Shown here piece by piece: positions 62,901-64,000 of a stretch of DNA of 64,000 nucleotides. The notes under the pieces were generated by a model. That model saw only the letters and a program-made list of their open reading frames with translations. It was not told the DNA's origin and did no database searches. This stretch comes from Anagrus nilaparvatae. Its lineage: Eukaryota > Arthropoda > Insecta > Hymenoptera > Mymaridae. The stretch covers positions 68,788,501-68,852,500 of the forward strand of contig JAKSXM010000007.1 of NCBI GenBank assembly GCA_022575985.1, in the 5' to 3' direction. A program made the translations under genes and the position numbers. Positions within the stretch are counted from its first letter, which is position 1. The number at the start of each line of letters is the position of its first letter.

Positions 62901-64000
62901 GAAAATTAACTTCAAAGATAAAATTTGAACTAAAGTTTTTCGTTTTTTTAATTTTAAGGTGGTTTACGTGTCTCAAAAAATTTTTTTACATATATAAAAT
63001 TAAAGTGCATAGAAAGCCCAATTTTTTGAGACCTTGTAGACCACTTTTCGTTTTCTGGATCCAGAGATATGAATTTTTGAAAATAAAAAAATTTTTTTAA
63101 ACACTTTTGCCCCCCTAGCCCAACAGAGGGCAGCTGGGGTAAAAATTCCAACGGGAAAAATGTTTTTTTTATGAGTACTTTCAAGTGTAAAAAGGTTTTT
63201 TTGATTTCATGCCGGGGCCGAAATCGCTTCTTATTCCGGGATGCTCTTTGAAGCAAATAAATTGAAAAAGAAAAGAAAATATTTATCACTTACTAATTGT
63301 CAATTCAAAATGCCATGCATTAAATGTAGCTCCAACAAAAAATGTTGATAAAATTGGGATGTAACTGTTTAAGTGATTATGCGTACATACAGAAACAATA
63401 TCACCTTTGCCAATATTTTGCTGTCTTAACCAAATTGCTAACCGAATGCTGCGATCTTTCATTTCTGCATTTGTTGTCGTTTCGTCAGTACTAACATCAA
63501 CCTGTAATTTTTAAACTTGAATTATTTTAGTCTTGTAATTATTTAATTATTTTTATTATTTAAATTCGTTAATCAAGAAATTTTTTCTGTATTTATACGG
63601 ATTTCAATTATTAATTTTATTAGAGATTTGAAAATTTTTTATCTTAGGGTGATTTTAAAATTTTAATAAAATTAGCAAGCAATTAAAAAATTGTATACAT
63701 TAATTGGATACATTAATTTTTCTGAAGGGTTCATTATTTTCTGGTTCAAAAGTAGTTCTAATGCATTAATATTTTTAAAAATATTCTAAACTTCAGAGAT
63801 TTTTGGACTATAGTAGATAGGTATTTTTCATAAATTCTTTTACATAATTTTTATTTTTCTGAGGATTGGAATAGATTCAGTTATTTCATATACAGTAAAT
63901 AATAAGTTTATAATTACTTATAATTACTTTTAGTATAATTTTATAATTACTTTTAGTTTATAATTAATGTACAGAAACGCACCTGTGAAATATGATTCGG
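53913..64000 (-). CDS. Acyl-CoA synthetase, 4CL/luciferase-like (gene B), 5' end outside window
   Basis: Tandem paralogue of gene A; same ANL fold, substrate unknown. Exons in minus-strand order: 64000-63983 (only the 3' 18 bases, PNHISQ), 63501-63294, 55559-55087, 55017-54840, 54730-54506, 54379-54150, 54071-53913. Every complete exon has the same length as in gene A (208, 473, 178, 225, 230, 159), so structure and phase are preserved. Present: FSSGTTGFPKGVLIS, GGSKLHKES, HSGDIGYYNECGE, the DRIKEVMKFRG hinge, and a C-terminus ending in YSES without an SKL-type signal. The exon starting at 54730 gives YAMSE where gene A has YGMTE, and the next residues (VPNGVTQRRQT) also diverge, so nucleotide or acyl binding may be altered. 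In the 76 codons of the 54150-54379 exon, A and B differ at about 8. No stops or frameshifts are seen, so B looks intact within the window. The 7.7 kb intron 55560-63293 is packed with transposons. Confidence 0.88.
55868..55965. repeat. Small inverted repeat in the left LTR
   Basis: TTTTAAACTTAAATAAAGTA pairs with TACTTTATTTAAGTTTAAAA about 55 bases later. It lies where the left LTR stops matching the right LTR, suggesting a small insertion. Confidence 0.6.
56618..56626. repeat. 9-bp target duplication of the MITE, left copy
   Basis: GATCTAAAG, which lies in codon phase with the gag reading (Asp-Leu-Lys). The identical copy is at 57313-57321. Confidence 0.85.
56627..57312. mobile_element. 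MITE with 9-bp duplication inside gag
   Basis: 686 bp, ends GATTACCGGGCCGTTCCCCC and its mirror ending GGGAACGGCCCGGTCACC. Both arms carry runs of C or G with spaced ACGTCC-type motifs. A block of about 115 bp is repeated directly inside (TTAGCTTATTCTAGG near 56719 and near 56842). No transposase. The 9-bp duplication fits MULE-type elements. It is younger than the gag it splits. Confidence 0.85.
57313..57321. repeat. 9-bp target duplication of the MITE, right copy
   Basis: GATCTAAAG. It is again read as Asp-Leu-Lys in the frame of the downstream gag part, confirming both the duplication and the original reading frame. Confidence 0.85.
58428..58560 (+). repeat. Short tandem repeat after gag
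   Basis: About five degenerate units of about 24 bp (AGCAGCTTCAATAGCAGCAA type), encoding Ser/Asn-rich repeats if read on from gag. It sits between the zinc knuckles and the non-coding 3' part of the element. Confidence 0.7.
61056..61568 (-). mobile_element. tRNA-derived SINE with 16-bp target duplication
   Basis: SINE body at 61072-61552 on the minus strand. The head near 61550 has an A-box-like GTAGCTCTGTGGTTAG and B-box GTTCGATTCC. The unrelated body includes a T/A tract near 61376-61394. The tail is (ATACCA)n near 61072-61090. The perfect duplication TGTTGCATCTTGTATT lies at 61056-61071 and 61553-61568. It was inserted into the interior of the 59959-63246 element and is therefore the youngest layer there. 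Confidence 0.85.
61588..62365 (+). pseudogene. Penelope-like element, GIY-YIG endonuclease part
   Basis: The longest open part is 61769-62365. It begins with the linker typical of Penelope-like ORFs (AYNSFVHRLLTITMEQSDYE and LNVIKQIAVANGYKSSIIDK). It continues to a GIY-YIG nuclease domain (YKLDCNDCDSIYIGQTGR, then FFKRFTKHI). The reverse transcriptase that normally precedes these is missing. Another frame at 61624-61824 appears to be the preceding coding stretch out of phase. Such elements retrotranspose using the RT and GIY-YIG nuclease; this copy cannot. Confidence 0.8.

Larger units (their letters stand above)
59959..63246. mobile_element. Long inverted-repeat element carrying a Penelope-like 3' part
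   Basis: Arms of about 920 bp (59959-60880 and 62327-63246), starting GAGCATCCCGGAATAAGAAG and mirrored at the right end. Flanks are AAA on the left (59956-59958) and TTT on the right (63247-63249), with no visible duplication. The centre holds a Penelope-like coding fragment (61588-62365) and a SINE. The last dozen codons of that fragment lie in the right arm, and the left arm encodes the same C-terminus (MSKCLHKNLYSY, stop) on the minus strand. So the left arm may be a 5'-truncated inverted Penelope copy rather than a transposon terminus. Both readings remain open. Confidence 0.7.

Noticed and set aside
60021..63289. Several open frames of 76-111 codons on both strands in the inverted arms
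   Set aside because: They mirror each other between the two arms and have AT-driven composition. They are non-coding arm sequence, except for the Penelope-like C-terminus.

Overview
The window is eukaryotic nuclear DNA that looks like an AT-rich insect genome. Genes have short AT-rich introns with GT...AG borders. The proteins read as animal integrin-linked kinase, a KDM4 histone demethylase and luciferase/4CL-like acyl-CoA synthetases. The repeats are insect-type: a Penelope-like GIY-YIG element, BEL/Pao gag, a jockey-like reverse transcriptase tail, a tRNA-headed SINE and foldback transposons. Short introns in multi-exon genes would suit a hymenopteran such as a braconid wasp, but the order cannot be fixed from this sequence. 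No bacterial, CRISPR or rRNA features were seen.

Layout. 1-4815: a satellite of about 105 bp units, interrupted by a 2.8 kb foldback element (1649-4459). 4829-7762: AT-rich spacer with two hairpin repeats. 7763-9746 (+): ILK, complete in seven exons (449 aa). 9747-15198: intergenic, with weak hints of a spliced minus-strand transcript. 15199-21565 (+): Kdm4, complete in ten exons (1456 aa). 24362-37495 (-): acyl-CoA synthetase-like gene A, complete in eight exons (542 aa), with introns swollen by nested repeats. 37496-53912: repeat-dominated spacer with hairpin repeats, a non-LTR RT fragment, direct repeats, a 4.3 kb foldback element made of inverted 145 bp repeats, an 0.8 kb inverted-repeat element, and a decayed last exon of a third synthetase copy. 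53913 to beyond 64000 (-): synthetase gene B, a tandem paralogue of A with the same exon lengths. One 7.7 kb intron of B holds a broken BEL/Pao element (with a MITE inside its gag) and a long inverted-repeat Penelope-like structure (with a SINE inside it).

How the genes relate. ILK (integrin adhesion scaffold) and Kdm4 (chromatin demethylase) are conserved single genes with no evident joint function. The synthetases form a small tandem family: two gene bodies plus one relic exon. Gene B departs from the family in the nucleotide-binding YGxTE motif, so the copies may differ in activity.

The most notable structure is the set of long palindromic mobile elements whose insertion sites can be read directly. 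One sits between AAA and TTTT with no target duplication, and the matching empty site is present in the same satellite. One is a foldback with a 9-bp duplication and tandem-repeat arms. One is a MITE whose 9-bp duplication puts both halves of the interrupted gag in the same codon phase.
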